In this document: in pieces, positions 15,060-22,989 of the stretch
How the letters are laid out: the number at the start of each line of letters is the position of its first letter
How positions within the stretch are numbered: position 1 is the stretch's first letter
From: a virus
IMG/VR virus record: IMGVR_UViG_3300031963_000072
Coordinates: 1 to 64,000 of that record
Length of the DNA stretch: 64,000 nt
Direction: 5' to 3' (one strand)
Program-made: the position numbers and the translations under genes
The notes under the pieces: model-generated
Told to the model about the DNA's origin: nothing
The model's database searches: none
Seen by the model: only the letters and a program-made list of their open reading frames with translations

Positions 15060-16268
15060 CTACTTTCCCCCAACTATTTTTGAGACCGGCTTGGTGCTCC
15101 ACATGCGACACGACCAAAAAGCGGCCTTTGTCCTGTCAGAAGCGCGTTTTGTTCCACATCCGTGACGTGCTCTAAAACTCTTGCGAGCCTTTGGATTGTC
15201 GCGGCGAATCTCCATTCCCTTGGAGCCGAAATTGACCTTCTTGACGTTGCCCGTCTTCTTGTCTTTGACGTACACCTTAAACTTCGCAGTGTCACCCTTC
15301 ATAGGCTTGCCGAGGGGAACTTCACGTCCCTTGTACTCGGCCTCGAGCTGTAGATTTTCGCCCATCAGGTTAGAATGAATGAGTTCTGCGACATGCGACT
15401 TCATGTCAGACTTCGTTAGTCCCAATGCAGGTCCCCACATCTTCCACTCTGGGTTAAGAACGAAGAAGCCTTCTGCTGCGTCCATTGCAGCTCCCTCGGG
15501 ATCATCGAATTTCTCGCCCTCAAAGTCGGCTGCGAACATCTCTATGGCAGTCTGGTACTGATTCTGGACGTTTCCTGTTGGTTCAACGCCCTCATAATCA
15601 GGCTCATCGTCCATGTACCTGCTTGGACGTTTGACGTGCTTGTAATCGGGATGAACATAAGAAGAACCTGCTTTCTGACCTCGAGCGAGGAAGACTTCGC
15701 CTGTGTCCTCATCCACATACTCACCACCAGCAACCTCTTCCGGATCCATCGCCGCGATCAAATCGAGGAGTTCGCGGCGTGGAAGGTACACGTCGTCTCC
15801 GAGACCTTCGAAAAGCGTCTCTTCGTGGATCGCCTCTTCGATTGCATCGTAGTTAAGTTCGAATTCCTCAAGAAGACCTGCAGTCTTGAGCGCTGCACCT
15901 TCTGCAACGATGATCTTAAGCACAGAATCAGGAAGCCCTTGGAGACCTTCGTGTCTCCGCCCCATGCCCATCTTCGAAGGAAAATTGTCGGCAGGATGAT
16001 CCTCTGGTGAATGGACAGGTTCCTGTGCAAGCGCCGGAGATGTGTCTAAGTCATCATCCATGTCTGCCTTGTCATGTGACATGGAACCTTCATAGGAAGA
16101 TTTTGCGAACGTCAACTCCTGCTCGAGCTCAGAGTCAGTAAGGCTTTCGAGTTCTTCCTGTGTAGGTCCGATGAAACTTATGCCCACGTTGTCTGCGTAT
16201 TCCTCATTGTACATGAGGATGCTGTCGATAAGATCTTGACGCCTGGACTCTGATAGTGCTCTTCTCAT
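15060..16268 (-). CDS. Probable virion protein with C-terminal RARHxC-WSCRMW module
   Basis: 402 residues. The N-terminus (RRQDLIDSILMYNEEY) is a helix followed by an acidic, low-complexity region; the C-terminal 70 residues read VYVKDKKTGNVKKVNFG, RDNPKARKSFRARHGC and AFWSCRMWST. I recall this Cys-containing basic module from the C-termini of many aquatic-phage proteins, but not its function. The ATG is preceded by ATACTTA five bases upstream and by no Shine-Dalgarno sequence, suggesting a leaderless transcript. Confidence 0.7.
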   Translation of the reverse strand: MRRALSESRRQDLIDSILMYNEEYADNVGISFIGPTQEELESLTDSELEQELTFAKSSYEGSMSHDKADMDDDLDTSPALAQEPVHSPEDHPADNFPSKMGMGRRHEGLQGLPDSVLKIIVAEGAALKTAGLLEEFELNYDAIEEAIHEETLFEGLGDDVYLPRRELLDLIAAMDPEEVAGGEYVDEDTGEVFLARGQKAGSSYVHPDYKHVKRPSRYMDDEPDYEGVEPTGNVQNQYQTAIEMFAADFEGEKFDDPEGAAMDAAEGFFVLNPEWKMWGPALGLTKSDMKSHVAELIHSNLMGENLQLEAEYKGREVPLGKPMKGDTAKFKVYVKDKKTGNVKKVNFGSKGMEIRRDNPKARKSFRARHGCGTKRASDRTKAAFWSCRMWSTKPVSKIVGGK

Positions 16269-16273
16269 GGCTG

Positions 16274-16280
16274 TAAGTAT
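16274..16280 (-). promoter_or_regulatory. ATACTTA late-promoter-like motif
   Basis: Minus-strand ATACTTA, five bases before the ATG of the gene ending at 16268. Faces away from the plus-strand ATAGTTA at 16293-16299, so the 36-base gap holds a divergent pair. Confidence 0.5.
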
Positions 16281-16292
16281 TACGAAGATTGT

Positions 16293-16299
16293 ATAGTTA
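16293..16299 (+). promoter_or_regulatory. ATAGTTA late-promoter-like motif
   Basis: Plus-strand ATAGTTA, five bases before the ATG at 16305. No Shine-Dalgarno sequence between motif and start. Confidence 0.5.
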
Positions 16300-16304
16300 T
16301 GAAC

Positions 16305-16763
16305 ATGAAGATAACGCTTAGAGAATTAAAAAAGATAATAAGAGAATCGGTGAGAGATCAAGTAATCGACGAAGGATTTCTCGACTCCCTCAAACGTGCA
16401 ACAGCAGCTGCCGCTGTTGGAGCAAGCCTCATGTTTCCTTCCTCTGCTGCTGCAAATGTTCCAAGCGGAGGAGAGACATACACGGCAGAAGAGACTCCGG
16501 AAGAGGACAGACCATTTACAATCATGGACGAAGAAGGAAAACCTCACAATTTTTATCTTGTGACATACGTGAGAGTAGATGGAAAGCGTTACGCTGCTAT
16601 GGAATCAGAAGAAGACGAATTGCTCTATCTGTTTCGCGTGATGATCTCCAAGCGAGGAGATGTCACTTTTAAAGCAATTGAAAATGATACAGAATGGGAA
16701 AGAGTAAAGGAAGCGGTTGAGGAGGAACTTGGTCCTGACGAAGAAGAAGAAAACAAGATCTAA
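16305..16763 (+). CDS. DUF1292-like protein with capsid-targeting-like helix and hydrophobic segment
   Basis: 152 residues from the ATG giving MKITLRELKKIIRESV; an ATG six bases earlier overlaps the ATAGTTA motif. After this amphipathic helix comes a hydrophobic Ala-rich stretch (AAAAVGASLMFPSSAAA), and residues 65-150 follow the pattern of bacterial DUF1292 proteins: FTIMDEEGKPHNFYLVTYV, RYAAMESEED, FKAIENDTEWERVKEAVEEE. DUF1292 has no known activity. Isolated plus-strand gene, followed by a hairpin terminator. Confidence 0.75.
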   Translation: MKITLRELKKIIRESVRDQVIDEGFLDSLKRATAAAAVGASLMFPSSAAANVPSGGETYTAEETPEEDRPFTIMDEEGKPHNFYLVTYVRVDGKRYAAMESEEDELLYLFRVMISKRGDVTFKAIENDTEWERVKEAVEEELGPDEEEENKI

Positions 16764-16768
16764 ACATG

Positions 16769-16800
16769 AGAAACGGCGGTTTAGTTACCGCCGTTTCTTA
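16769..16800 (+). terminator. Hairpin terminator between convergent genes
   Basis: GAAACGGCGGT pairs with ACCGCCGTTTC around a 6-base loop. It lies six bases after the plus-strand stop and just downstream of the convergent minus-strand gene, so it probably serves both directions. Confidence 0.8.
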
Positions 16801-16802
16801 TT

Positions 16803-17045
16803 TCACGTGTGACTCTTTACAATTTCTCTAATTAAAGATCTTAGGGCTCTAAGACTGCGTGTCTCTTCGAGAGAAGATTCTTCTAACGCAAGTTCTTTAA
16901 TAGCATTACGAAGGTCTTCATCAGACCACTTGCTTTGATCTAAGTGCGGGCGTACTCCATTTTTCTCTTTGTAGATATCAGAGAATTGCGACAAGAGTTG
17001 ATCCCTGTCCATCATGTCGACATTTTTAAAGAATTCTTCGTGCAT
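16803..17045 (-). CDS. Small cargo-type protein with C-terminal amphipathic tag
   Basis: 80 residues. The N-terminal part (DRDQLLSQFSDIYKEK, then SDEDLRNAIKELAL) is helical; the last 16 residues LRALRSLIREIVKSHT reproduce the tag that other proteins of the window carry at the N-terminus. The ATG is six bases after ATAATTA with no Shine-Dalgarno sequence. Function unknown. Confidence 0.7.
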   Translation of the reverse strand: MHEEFFKNVDMMDRDQLLSQFSDIYKEKNGVRPHLDQSKWSDEDLRNAIKELALEESSLEETRSLRALRSLIREIVKSHT

Positions 17046-17051
17046 AACGTG

Positions 17052-17058
17052 TAATTAT
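17052..17058 (-). promoter_or_regulatory. ATAATTA late-promoter-like motif
   Basis: Minus-strand ATAATTA six bases before the ATG at 17045, partly overlapping the stop codon of the exonuclease gene upstream. Confidence 0.45.
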
Positions 17059-17885
17059 CGACCACTCCAGAGATTGTCAAAGGAGGAGGTGAACTTCTCC
17101 CACGCACCTTCTTTTACCATGGAATTGAAACCGTAACCGGCGAACACTTCCTTGACGGTGTCCCAGTTCTTGGCGGGCACTGAAGAAGTCATCTGTATCA
17201 CCTCCTCTTCCGTCCACTCCTTGAACTTGATTAGGTCGTAGTTGCGATTGAAGATGGGCTCCACCTCCGACTTGGCCACGTATTCCTTGAGGAGGACTGG
17301 GTTGAGGGCGATCTTCTCAGCGGTCTTGTCACCGATGCCTGACACACCCGGGATGTTGTCTGTGGCATCGCCGCGGAGCGCTTTCCAGACCACATAGTCG
17401 TATTCAGGTGCTTCCACGAACTTCTTCTGGACTGGGTTATAGAGCTTGAGATTGGGATGGTCCTGCAGGAGCTGGATGAAATCCGTGTCGGAAGAGACGA
17501 GGACCCAGTCAACAGCGGAGGAAGATCGTTTGATCAGGTTGGCCAGGGTGTCGTCACACTCGCAGGTGGGGTGGCGGACCACGGAGACCGGAAAGTGCTT
17601 CTGAAGGAGGTCCACGATCACGTCCTTTTGCTTGAAGAACTTCTCCAGCTCCTTTGCGCGGGGGTCATCGGGCTCCACCTTACGGTTGGCCTTGTACTCG
17701 CCCATCGCCTCGTAGCGATGGACAGGTCGACCTTCGAGTGCCACGTAGATCCGTGTAGGTTTGAACTGATCGACCAGCGCCTTGAACTGACGGAAGAAGT
17801 TGAATACTACAGGCGCAGGACCCATCTGGAAGCCGCTTCGGGCACGGTGGGCCTGATTCATGAAATCGATTGCGAGAATGGTCAT
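17055..17885 (-). CDS. 5'-3' exonuclease / flap endonuclease (RNase H-like), copy 1
   Basis: 276 residues, the size of T4 RNase H and the Pol I 5'-3' exonuclease domain. Metal-binding acidic residues appear in LAIDFMNQAHRA, CECDDTLANL, SSDTDFIQLL and the helix-hairpin-helix region GDATDNIPGVSGIGDKTAEK. It removes RNA primers and 5' flaps during lagging-strand maturation. A second, only distantly similar copy lies at 57552-58520. The ATG is preceded by a tandem AGGATAGG. Confidence 0.9.
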   Translation of the reverse strand: MTILAIDFMNQAHRARSGFQMGPAPVVFNFFRQFKALVDQFKPTRIYVALEGRPVHRYEAMGEYKANRKVEPDDPRAKELEKFFKQKDVIVDLLQKHFPVSVVRHPTCECDDTLANLIKRSSSAVDWVLVSSDTDFIQLLQDHPNLKLYNPVQKKFVEAPEYDYVVWKALRGDATDNIPGVSGIGDKTAEKIALNPVLLKEYVAKSEVEPIFNRNYDLIKFKEWTEEEVIQMTSSVPAKNWDTVKEVFAGYGFNSMVKEGAWEKFTSSFDNLWSGR

Positions 17886-17932
17886 GCACCTATCCTAACA
17901 TAGGGTGCTGGCAGTTTGCACTGCGCTGAAGT

Positions 17933-18196
17933 TTACTTGCGTCCGAGAATGTATTCGACTTTGGTCTTTGTGTATGGTCTAAGCGCGGGATCTGCAAGAA
18001 GCGCTGCAGCGCTCTCAGGGTCTAGGCCTCTAAGCTCCGCAGTGACAGCGCTGACTTGCTCTTGACCGCGCTGATAGGCGCGTGCATCATCAGACATCTG
18101 ATAGTCCCAGTCGACTCTGTTGAGTCTGTTGACGAGGTCTGCCATTTCTACTTCTTCCTTGATGATTTGCTTGAGTTCGCTGAGTCTGATCTTCAT
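17933..18196 (-). CDS. Small cargo-type protein with N-terminal tag
   Basis: 87 residues starting MKIRLSELKQIIKEEV, one of the cleanest copies of the amphipathic tag. The rest is helical, with LRGLDPESAAALLADPALR and ending VEYILGRK. No enzyme motif. A good Shine-Dalgarno GGAG precedes the ATG, and ATAATTA is 15 bases upstream. Confidence 0.75.
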   Translation of the reverse strand: MKIRLSELKQIIKEEVEMADLVNRLNRVDWDYQMSDDARAYQRGQEQVSAVTAELRGLDPESAAALLADPALRPYTKTKVEYILGRK

Positions 18197-18211
18197 GTCT
18201 CTCTCCGCTGC

Positions 18212-18218
18212 TAATTAT
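18212..18218 (-). promoter_or_regulatory. ATAATTA late-promoter-like motif
   Basis: Minus-strand ATAATTA 15 bases before the ATG at 18196; here the spacing leaves room for GGAG, unlike the short-spaced sites. Confidence 0.45.
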
Positions 18219-18361
18219 TCGAGAGAAATGGAATATGGTACGTTTGGGAAGATTACAGAGACTTTATCCTGTGCCTCCACGTAGTCCTTGGCGTACAACG
18301 TGAACTCCTGAGTACGGCCATTGGTGTAGAAGAGGTGCGCTCGCCACTTGAGCATGGTCAT
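18215..18361 (-). CDS. Small hypothetical protein (48 aa)
   Basis: A 48-residue frame beginning MTMLKWRAHLFYTNGRTQEF. It reads as two beta strands and a helix (EFTLYAKDYVEAQDKVSVIF). The ATG overlaps the stop of the preceding gene (ATGA), which supports a real coupled gene. Function unknown. Confidence 0.6.
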   Translation of the reverse strand: MTMLKWRAHLFYTNGRTQEFTLYAKDYVEAQDKVSVIFPNVPYSISLE

Positions 18362-18549
18362 TCTGACACCCCCAATTCTTCGTTGTCGAAGTGGAAGTAC
18401 TCATCGATGGCATTGCCGATCTCACGGATTACGTGCTCTCGGATCATCGCCTCCGTGGGATTGTCAGTGTGCTTGTGGGCACGCTGCCAACCCCACTCGA
18501 AGCCCTCTTCGAGGGCACGCTGTAGAACTCTGTAGGATTTCACTCTCAT
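18358..18549 (-). CDS. Hypothetical protein (63 aa)
   Basis: 63 residues, helical, Trp-containing (RALEEGFEWGWQRAHKHT) and acidic at the C-terminus. Both ends overlap neighbouring genes by ATGA, so it is translated with the family X polymerase gene. Function unknown. Confidence 0.65.
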   Translation of the reverse strand: MRVKSYRVLQRALEEGFEWGWQRAHKHTDNPTEAMIREHVIREIGNAIDEYFHFDNEELGVSE

Positions 18550-19130
18550 TGTTGCCTCACATACTTCTTGATGACGTTGCGACCAGTGCGTTCGACCGGC
18601 GGGACAAAGTCCATTTCGAGCAGGTCAAAGAAGTCTTGCTCCTCGTAGACCGGGAGTTGAGTACCGTCAGGCATAGTAGGCATAACTTCTGTCATGCGGC
18701 CGCCACCTGACAGCTTCTTCCACCGAGCAAAACATCCAGGAGTGAAGCCGTTGAATGCATTACCGTCAGAACCTGCAGCGCTACCGGTACGCATGAGAAA
18801 GAGACCGCCCCAGTTCTCAGGCTTGGCAATAAAGAGGTCGAGGTTCATTCCTTCATTAAGTCGAACACGAACATACCGTGAGTCAGGCTTTGGAGTCCAC
18901 GGAATGACTCCAGGAACGCTTGGTTTAATCGTTTGACCGACATCGCCTAGCAATTGTAGAAGTTTTTCTCTGTCAGCCACAATAGCAACCAGCTCGATGT
19001 CACCAACGACGGGCTTCTCCCGCCGAATAGAACCTGCAATCTCGATCCTATCCATTGCAGGAGCAATGTGATTGCGAACCTTGTCAGCGATGTTACGTGC
19101 TTCGGATAGTTCGATCTTGCCAATTCCCAT
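18546..19130 (-). CDS. Family X DNA polymerase-like nucleotidyltransferase
   Basis: 194 residues. EIAGSIRREKPVVGDIELVA holds the GS motif (Gly33-Ser34) and two acidic residues (Asp44, Glu46) of the polymerase beta superfamily, with a third acidic residue in GMNLDLF (Asp98). GGLFLMRTGSA and EEQDFFDLLEMDFVPPVER match the family X palm/thumb. The N-terminal 8-kDa helix-hairpin-helix domain is missing, so this is a minimal form. It may fill gaps during repair with the nearby exonuclease. Upstream lies a 121-base gap. Confidence 0.85.
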   Translation of the reverse strand: MGIGKIELSEARNIADKVRNHIAPAMDRIEIAGSIRREKPVVGDIELVAIVADREKLLQLLGDVGQTIKPSVPGVIPWTPKPDSRYVRVRLNEGMNLDLFIAKPENWGGLFLMRTGSAAGSDGNAFNGFTPGCFARWKKLSGGGRMTEVMPTMPDGTQLPVYEEQDFFDLLEMDFVPPVERTGRNVIKKYVRQQ

Positions 19131-19251
19131 GAATCTAGGATATCATAACAAGATCGAACTTTTCACAAGTTCACGCAACATTTTTAACTTTACGTCAAAG
19201 CTGCCACTTCCAGCAGTTTTTCAACATTGTTGATGATGTTGAAATAACAAT
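19131..19251 (-). promoter_or_regulatory. Intergenic gap with possible host-type promoter for the polymerase X operon
   Basis: 121 AT-rich bases. On the minus strand TTGTGA and TATGAT are 15 bases apart about 15 bases before the ATG, with TG just before the -10-like box; this is a weak sigma-70-type candidate. An 8-bp inverted repeat near 19213-19243 has no T tract and is not a clear terminator. Confidence 0.3.
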
Positions 19252-19722
19252 TTAAAACTTTGGAAGTTTGACTCTTACTACGGATCCGTCAGGCATTGTC
19301 ACTGTGGAATCATCTTCATGATCTTCGACAACATTTTTTCTATTTAACAAGTGAGACTGCTGAAGCATAGAATCGTTTCTTGTAACGAAATCGGGAAGAT
19401 TCTGGATTGTTTGTGGTGTGACGTGTGATTTAGGACCCGCATACCACACGTTTGACTTGTCTAAAGCATTGTCTATCAGCTTGTTGACTTGGGCGGTCGC
19501 TCTTTGTATTAGTGTCTGCCTGAGAATTTCAGGAGATTCAAAAACTTCTCCATCGACTTGATCGAAAGTTAATTTCGTCTCTTTCTCAGGACCAGCCTGA
19601 AGAATGTAACTAACTTCTTCGCCTGCTAGAGTTTTTTTGGTTATGACCTCTACCACTTGCATTGGGTAGACTTGACTTTTCTTGTTGAGAATGAAGAAGA
19701 GAACTTGACCAACAGTGTACAT
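19252..19722 (-). CDS. Conserved phage protein of unknown function (156 aa)
   Basis: 156 residues. The N-terminal half MYTVGQVLFFILNKKSQVYP followed by VVEVITKKTLAGEEVSY and KLTFDQVDGEVFESPEILRQ is a pattern I recall from several large phages, with no function known. The C-terminal portion is variable and ends with a strand pair (VTMPDGSVVRVKLPKF). It begins a run of four close-packed genes. No catalytic residues stand out. Confidence 0.65.
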   Translation of the reverse strand: MYTVGQVLFFILNKKSQVYPMQVVEVITKKTLAGEEVSYILQAGPEKETKLTFDQVDGEVFESPEILRQTLIQRATAQVNKLIDNALDKSNVWYAGPKSHVTPQTIQNLPDFVTRNDSMLQQSHLLNRKNVVEDHEDDSTVTMPDGSVVRVKLPKF

Positions 19723-19724
19723 AA

Positions 19725-20063
19725 TCAGCCCTCTTCAAAATTCTCTTCTGCGGACTCTTCTTCTTCAGATCCGTCAGAAGAAAGGTGGAAAACGCTCATG
19801 GGAGGCGGACCAACAGGAGCAACTATGTAATCCGGAGCTTCATCATTAACAGGGACGTTAGCGGCTTCACAAATGGCAGCAATCTTGTCCCAGAGCTTCT
19901 CTTCAAGAAATGCTCTGTCTTCAAGGTCTGCCAAATGCTGGCTGAGAGTCTTATTTACGTCCGGAGGCAAGACGACACTGAACAGATCTCTTAGATGAGC
20001 AATTTCTGTGCGAGTGAGTCGCAAATCATAGGTCTTGCGCTTCTTAATCTTTTCCTTCTTCAT
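19725..20063 (-). CDS. Hypothetical coiled protein with acidic tail (112 aa)
   Basis: 112 residues. Basic N-terminus (MKKEKIKKRKTYDLRLTRTE), a helical centre (HLRDLFSVVLPPDVNKTLSQ, LADLEDRAFLEEKLWDKIAA) and an acidic end. The helix TEIAHLRDLF resembles DEINALRDLV of the GapR-like neighbour, so the two may be related. AGGAG precedes the ATG, which overlaps the upstream stop. Confidence 0.6.
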   Translation of the reverse strand: MKKEKIKKRKTYDLRLTRTEIAHLRDLFSVVLPPDVNKTLSQHLADLEDRAFLEEKLWDKIAAICEAANVPVNDEAPDYIVAPVGPPPMSVFHLSSDGSEEEESAEENFEEG

Positions 20064-20263
20064 GGAGTCTCCTGATACCTGCTTCCAGGCTGATTTGGTT
20101 CATTAGAATCTGTACACTCAAATTTGTGACTTGTAGCGTGAGGACACCGCTTGTTACCGCACTTGATGCAGACTACCATCCTGTACAATACGGGGTTATC
20201 AATTCCAAGTTCAGGCCTGTTGATGCAATTGTAACAAGCGGTACACCTCTCTTCTTCCATCAC
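20060..20263 (-). CDS. Small Cys-rich probable zinc-binding protein
   Basis: 67 residues. Cysteine pairs in CTACYNC and VVCIKCGNKRCPHATSHKFEC can hold one or two zinc ions; the stretch CGNKRCPHATSH ... SNEPNQPGS is one I recall from many phage small proteins. A GTG or the ATG right after it could be the start. Function unknown. Confidence 0.65.
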   Translation of the reverse strand: MMEEERCTACYNCINRPELGIDNPVLYRMVVCIKCGNKRCPHATSHKFECTDSNEPNQPGSRYQETP

Positions 20264-20553
20264 GCCTCCGCCGGATCTACGAGAGCTTCCATGAAGAGGT
20301 CGAAAGTATCCTTGTGATCCACAGAAGACTGGATCTTGACGACCTTAAGCGCAGCTTGAAGTGTCTTCATGTCAAGCTTCTCCGAATATTCCTCTATGAC
20401 AGATTTCCTGTCCTCCTTGAGGAGTTCCATCTCGTTGTCAATATTTTCAATACGACCTACAAACTCCTTGACGAGATCGCGAAGTGCATTGATCTCATCA
20501 GGTTGAAGATGTGCTACGTTGTATTGCTCAGGTGATTGCTTCTTCTTGGGCAT
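20260..20553 (-). CDS. GapR-like (DUF2312-like) DNA-binding protein
   Basis: 97 residues. LVKEFVGRIENIDNEMELLK followed by DRKSVIEEYSEKLDMKTLQA and ALKVVK follows the heptad pattern of GapR/DUF2312 proteins: a long coiled helix, then D-x-K-x-L and a short helix. GapR binds overtwisted AT-rich DNA and aids replication in alphaproteobacteria. Similarity is by pattern only. Confidence 0.5.
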   Translation of the reverse strand: MPKKKQSPEQYNVAHLQPDEINALRDLVKEFVGRIENIDNEMELLKEDRKSVIEEYSEKLDMKTLQAALKVVKIQSSVDHKDTFDLFMEALVDPAEA

Positions 20554-20585
20554 GCATCTATGATACTACCCCAACTAGAAATTGT

Positions 20586-21626
20586 TCAGAGAGACTTGAT
20601 TTTTTGAATCACTTCCCTAAAGTCTGAAACGTACGGGGACTCTTCTGGAATACCAGCGCTTAAGACACTATCGACCTGTGACTGCAGATTTTTTATGTAG
20701 AAGTCCTTCATTGACTTTCTAGTCGCATTTATTAACATTTTTTCTGCAGCTTCTTTTTCTTCTCCCTGAAGCTGTTTAATCTTTTCTGCTTCGGGAATCT
20801 TCTTTCCAGTTATGCGCTCAAGATCTTCTATCGTTCTGGAGTCTTTTAGTATTTGAACAGCTTGCGCATAGACATTTTTTAGAGAATTTTTGTAAATTTT
20901 GCTAGCAGCATCTTGTATTGCCTGGAAGTCACGAGATCCTGAAAGCGCCTTTCTTAGGAATTTCTTGTTGCTGAGTATCTTTTTTGCAGCTTCTTCCTCA
21001 GACACTTCTCTCAAAATGGATTCACCAACAGACTTCCTTCTAGCTGAATCTCCGAAATTATTACTCATAACCTTGTCAAAAAGAGAATCCGAAGCGCCCC
21101 CTGTTAAAACAGAAAGCACGTCTTTGGCTACTCCGGGCGCCTTATGAAGAGCCAATGCAGAGAGGGCAAGATCAGGCGCAGTCATGAATGCAACGAAAGC
21201 AGCGTCTGTCGAACTGAGCGCCTTGTTAGTGCGTTCATATACGTCCTTGTATTGGCTTCTAATCTTATTGATGTCTTCCTTCTCTTTTCTGAAAATTTCA
21301 GAGTATCTGGCTCCGAGAACGGGTATGAGCGTCGTTAAGATTGTAGCAAATCCAACCGTAAGAAGAGTCCTTCCTTTTCTCGTGATTTCCTTGGACTTGC
21401 CAACGGCAGTCTTAAAAACGTCAGTGAAGGGAGTTATAAAAGTATTCTTTAAATCTTCTTTGCTACCAAATGCCATTCCGTGTGGACCAGCAGCTGCGGA
21501 TATGTCACCGGCAGATATGCCGGCGTCAGAGAGAGTAGAAGCTCCAAAGGAATCTTCTGACAGTAAAGTTCTTACATACTCTTTTAAAAGGTGAGAATCA
21601 GAATCAGCAGCTTTATTTTTTGACAT
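20586..21626 (-). CDS. Probable internal virion protein with N-terminal tag
   Basis: 346 residues from the ATG giving MSKNKAADSDSHLLKEYVRT; the tag HLLKEYVRTLLSE is at residues 11-23. The frame extends 29 codons upstream inside the preceding gene but that part lacks sense. TLLTVGFATILTTLIPVLGA is a hydrophobic helix; DAAFVAFMTAPDLALSALAL is another. The rest is long helices rich in Lys and Glu. I recall similar sequences among structural proteins of T4-like aquatic phages, without function. Confidence 0.65.
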   Translation of the reverse strand: MSKNKAADSDSHLLKEYVRTLLSEDSFGASTLSDAGISAGDISAAAGPHGMAFGSKEDLKNTFITPFTDVFKTAVGKSKEITRKGRTLLTVGFATILTTLIPVLGARYSEIFRKEKEDINKIRSQYKDVYERTNKALSSTDAAFVAFMTAPDLALSALALHKAPGVAKDVLSVLTGGASDSLFDKVMSNNFGDSARRKSVGESILREVSEEEAAKKILSNKKFLRKALSGSRDFQAIQDAASKIYKNSLKNVYAQAVQILKDSRTIEDLERITGKKIPEAEKIKQLQGEEKEAAEKMLINATRKSMKDFYIKNLQSQVDSVLSAGIPEESPYVSDFREVIQKIKSL

Positions 21627-22800
21627 TTGACGTTCGCTTTCTAGAAGCCACCTTCTTTTCTTTGTCCCCGAGATGTGACAAAACCTGAGATTCTGCATCT
21701 GCTGCGAGGCCAATTCTCCCTCCTTGCGTAAAAAATTTCACGCCAAGTGCACTCTTTGGAGAAAAAGTAAAAGCTCCATTGTGATACCAAATTATTCCTT
21801 CAGCTTCACCTACAGCAGCTTCAACTGCCGCAGCGCTTATCAAACGATATAATTCTGTGATCGAAAGAGATCCATAAGTGGAAGGGTAAGAATTGGAAAG
21901 AGCACCGAGTATCTCTGGAAGAAGTTTGGCGAAATCTTTCATTCCCATCTCAGCAAATTTAGAAATGTCAATGACGCCCGTCCTTGCAATTTGCTTTAAA
22001 ATGGGGGTGTTGGTAATTAATTTGTCGGAAGTAGAACCCATCTTGCTTCCAACACTCGGCTTACCTTCTTTTACGTGCCAGGTGGCCGTTCCTATCGTCA
22101 CGTCATACGGGCTGTTAGAGCTTCCTAATTTTGTTTCGGGGAACATTAGCGGTAATGCAAGTTCACCTCTGCCTATTTGAGTACCTGCCGTCACAGAGGT
22201 TCTTAAGTCTGCTATCTCTTGAAGGACTTCAGGGACTTCTACGACGCCAACAGGTTGCCTATTTTCTTTGTCTGATAAAATTGCAGATATTTCAGCTGGA
22301 TAGCTCCTTGAGAAAAATTTCTTCAAAACATTTTGAATTGCTGCATTTTGAGGATAGCTTTCACTCAAGAGTCTTTCAATTTCGATTGCAACTTCAGGAT
22401 GTTGATCATATCCTGATAGAAAAGATTCTGGGTCAAACTTCTTGATTCCAAGCTCTTTGCTTATGAAGTCTTTCAATAGATCTAGCTTGTCATCCGGTAT
22501 GTCGTAGTCCTCGTCGCCAATTTTTACATAGGATTCGCTAAGTTCTTCCCGAAGTCTTGCTGAGTGCCTCTTTGCAGAGGAAAGTTCTGACTTTAGTTTT
22601 GAAATTAGCCTAGAGTAATTTGCTCGAGCCTCTGAACCTCTACGCTGTCTGTCTCTCCAGCGAACTAGATCTACAATTCTCATTTCGAGATCTTCTATGT
22701 GTTCCTGAGAACCCCAGGGTGCCTTACCGTCTGTTACGTCGGCTTCGCGAATTCTTGTCTCAACAAGTAAGCTTACGTAGCTTTTTAAAGCTTCAATCAT
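21613..22800 (-). CDS. Probable virion-associated protein with N-terminal tag
   Basis: 395 residues. The ATG chosen (GGAG six bases upstream) gives MIEALKSYVSLLVETRIREA, with the tag at the very N-terminus. A coiled-coil region follows (SRLISKLKSELSSAKRHSAR), then a folded C-terminal half that includes DVTIGTATWHVKEGKPSVGS and a small-residue helix ISAAAVEAAVGEAEGIIWYH. No enzyme motif. Coupled to the genes on both sides. Confidence 0.65.
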   Translation of the reverse strand: MIEALKSYVSLLVETRIREADVTDGKAPWGSQEHIEDLEMRIVDLVRWRDRQRRGSEARANYSRLISKLKSELSSAKRHSARLREELSESYVKIGDEDYDIPDDKLDLLKDFISKELGIKKFDPESFLSGYDQHPEVAIEIERLLSESYPQNAAIQNVLKKFFSRSYPAEISAILSDKENRQPVGVVEVPEVLQEIADLRTSVTAGTQIGRGELALPLMFPETKLGSSNSPYDVTIGTATWHVKEGKPSVGSKMGSTSDKLITNTPILKQIARTGVIDISKFAEMGMKDFAKLLPEILGALSNSYPSTYGSLSITELYRLISAAAVEAAVGEAEGIIWYHNGAFTFSPKSALGVKFFTQGGRIGLAADAESQVLSHLGDKEKKVASRKRTSNVKK

Positions 22801-22984
22801 CTGTGTCTCCGGCTGCATTTTTCATCGCAGCAATCAGGTAATACTTGATGTGAACATCTGTGACGCTTTCGGCGTCTTTTAAGTTGAAAGCTTCTCTAAC
22901 TCTTTCCACAAGCTGAGAAGAAACATCAACAGATGCGACTTGACCGCTCTTCATGGCTAATTCGACGGTTCTTGAGGCTATCAT
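22793..22984 (-). CDS. Hypothetical small helical protein (63 aa)
   Basis: 63 residues: MIASRTVELAMKSGQVASVD, then SQLVERVREAFNLKDAESVT and HIKYYLIAAMKNA. Likely a compact helical protein. Its stop overlaps the next gene. Function unknown. Confidence 0.65.
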   Translation of the reverse strand: MIASRTVELAMKSGQVASVDVSSQLVERVREAFNLKDAESVTDVHIKYYLIAAMKNAAGDTDD

Positions 22985-22989
22985 TTTTC

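Noticed and set aside
17457-17903. 148-codon plus-strand frame opposite the first exonuclease
   Set aside because: Shadow of a gene with all catalytic motifs; no ribosome site or promoter.
19213-19243. Inverted repeat considered as a terminator
   Set aside because: The stem is AT-rich and no T tract follows on the minus strand.
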